Positions 63,125 to 64,000 of a stretch of 64,000 bases of DNA are shown here, piece after piece. How positions within the stretch are numbered: the stretch's first letter is position 1; the number at the start of each line of letters is the position of its first letter. The notes under the pieces are model-generated. The model worked only from the letters and a program-made list of their open reading frames with translations. It did not search any database and was not told the origin of the DNA. A program made the position numbers and the translations under genes. The DNA comes from JABWBJ01 sp035646395 (GTDB lineage Bacteria > Gemmatimonadota > Gemmatimonadetes > Gemmatimonadales > Gemmatimonadaceae), in the NCBI GenBank assembly GCA_035646395.1, contig DASRPK010000288.1:1-64000 (forward strand). The letters run 5' to 3'.

Positions 63125-64000
63125 TTAGGCACGGCGGCGGTCCAGCAGCCGGGCCATCGCCAGGATCCCGAGCAGCGGCCCGATGGCCAGCGGCACGTAG
63201 GCGAGCTCCCACCCCCACCGCGCGGCCCACTCCGGGACGAGATGAATCGTCAGCATGGTCAGCAGGAATCCCGACGCCGTCTGCACGGTGAGCGCCGTGC
63301 CCACGTATGCACGCGGGGCAACCTCCGCCACACACGCCGAAAACTGCGCCGAATCCGCGACCACCGACACGCCCCAGACGACGGCGACAGCAATCGTTAG
63401 GCTGTAGGACCACGAGGAGACCGGGCCGATGGCGAGGGCGCAGGCGCCGCTGATGGCCATGGCGATGATCGTGACCCGGGCCCGGCCGATCTGGTCGGCC
63501 CGGATCCCCGCGAGCACGCAGCCGATGCCACCGGCCGCAATGACCAGGAAGGCGTTCAGCGGTGCCCACATGGCCGCGATGTCATGACGGCGTCCGGCGT
63601 CGGCCAGGAACAGGCCGATCGTGCTCCACATCGCGAACAGTTCCCACATGTGACCGAGATAGCCCGCCGTAGCCAACCGCACCTTCCGCTCTCCCAGCAC
63701 CCGGCCGACGGCACGAGGGTCGAAAGGCGAAGAGGGCGCCTGGTATGGGCCCTCGCGCACCGCGGTCGCGAAAATAATCCCGCCCAGCGCGGCACTGATC
63801 GCGGCCATCAACACGACCGGACGCCACTCGGCGATGTCCCAGGTCGCACGGAGCAGATGCGGCGCCGCCGATCCAACCGACACCGCGCCCACCAGGATCC
63901 CGATCGCAGTACCGCGATGCCGGTCCGTCCAGCCCGCCGCGATCTTCATGCCTGGCGGATATACGCAGGCGAGCGACGCGCCGGTCAGGAGCCGCATTGC
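63125..64000 (-). CDS. MFS transporter, N-terminal part cut by the window edge
   Basis: The 3' part of a major-facilitator gene; the start lies beyond 64000. The visible 290 or more residues start in a PPGMKIAAGWTDRHRGTAIGILVGAVSVGSAAPHLL segment (the DR-rich loop between helices 2 and 3 style) and include GYLGHMWELFAMWSTIGLFLADAG and ADQIGRARVTIIAMAISGACALAIG, then end RLLDRRRA. The stop TAA is inside a CGTTAGGC word on the plus strand. Substrate is unknown. Confidence 0.85.
   Translation of the reverse strand, partial: AMRLLTGASLACVYPPGMKIAAGWTDRHRGTAIGILVGAVSVGSAAPHLLRATWDIAEWRPVVLMAAISAALGGIIFATAVREGPYQAPSSPFDPRAVGRVLGERKVRLATAGYLGHMWELFAMWSTIGLFLADAGRRHDIAAMWAPLNAFLVIAAGGIGCVLAGIRADQIGRARVTIIAMAISGACALAIGPVSSWSYSLTIAVAVVWGVSVVADSAQFSACVAEVAPRAYVGTALTVQTASGFLLTMLTIHLVPEWAARWGWELAYVPLAIGPLLGILAMARLLDRRRA

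Overview
The window looks like chromosomal DNA of a high-GC, Gram-negative, free-living bacterium, most likely a member of the Gemmatimonadota. That assignment is inferred from the combination of a TonB-dependent receptor and rhomboid/YidC/TonB_C envelope genes, a DUF885 lipoprotein, a six-bladed-propeller protein, a GWxTD protein, an ADOP-type permease fused to a Ser/Thr kinase, a THX-like ribosomal peptide and paired M16 peptidases. No phage, insertion sequence or CRISPR array was seen. The most informative landmark is the replication-origin neighbourhood at about 45-52 kb: mnmE-yidC-yidD-rnpA-rpmH on the minus strand, diverging from dnaA-dnaN on the plus strand, with the RNase P RNA gene (rnpB) just beyond dnaN.

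Layout. 0-9 kb: HrpB helicase, secreted dipeptidase, ribosomal peptide THX, DUF885 lipoprotein, glucose/sorbosone dehydrogenase-like lipoprotein, then a translationally coupled pnuC/NadR-kinase pair for nicotinamide riboside salvage. 9-14 kb: ahcY preceded by an ArsR-methyltransferase fusion regulator with a promoter and palindromic operator; an aminotransferase. 14-27 kb: exported S9 peptidase, beta-propeller protein, a TonB receptor behind a TPP riboswitch (probable thiamin uptake), a FAD/Rieske oxidoreductase and a 1195-residue HTH-Ser/Thr kinase-ADOP permease fusion. 27-36 kb: tRNA-Phe, queF, and a long minus-strand cluster holA / SPOR protein / mutS / TonB_C lipoprotein / ddl / QueE-like pseudo-radical-SAM protein / rhomboid-like protein with Thr at the nucleophile position. 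36-45 kb: ECF sigma and anti-sigma genes, NUDIX, two M16 peptidases (one active, one not), an outer-membrane protein, YdcF, a beta-CASP metallo-hydrolase, upp and a DUF2268 protease. 45-52 kb: origin region. 52-64 kb: an AraC-type regulator, pyrE, a second Ser/Thr kinase, a GWxTD lipoprotein, cspA, polA with a degenerate proofreading site, a prepilin, DUF4031, two MFS transporters (the last cut by the window edge) and a lipoprotein.

Two DNA-level patterns cut across the genes. The 8-mer CGTTAGGC (either strand) occurs at 24 positions, in several reading frames and even over stop codons, but not between about 39.3 and 58.2 kb, the interval holding the origin. Many intergenic spacers also carry short degenerate tandem repeats of 7-16 bp; one of these runs into the 3' end of queF and encodes its tail.
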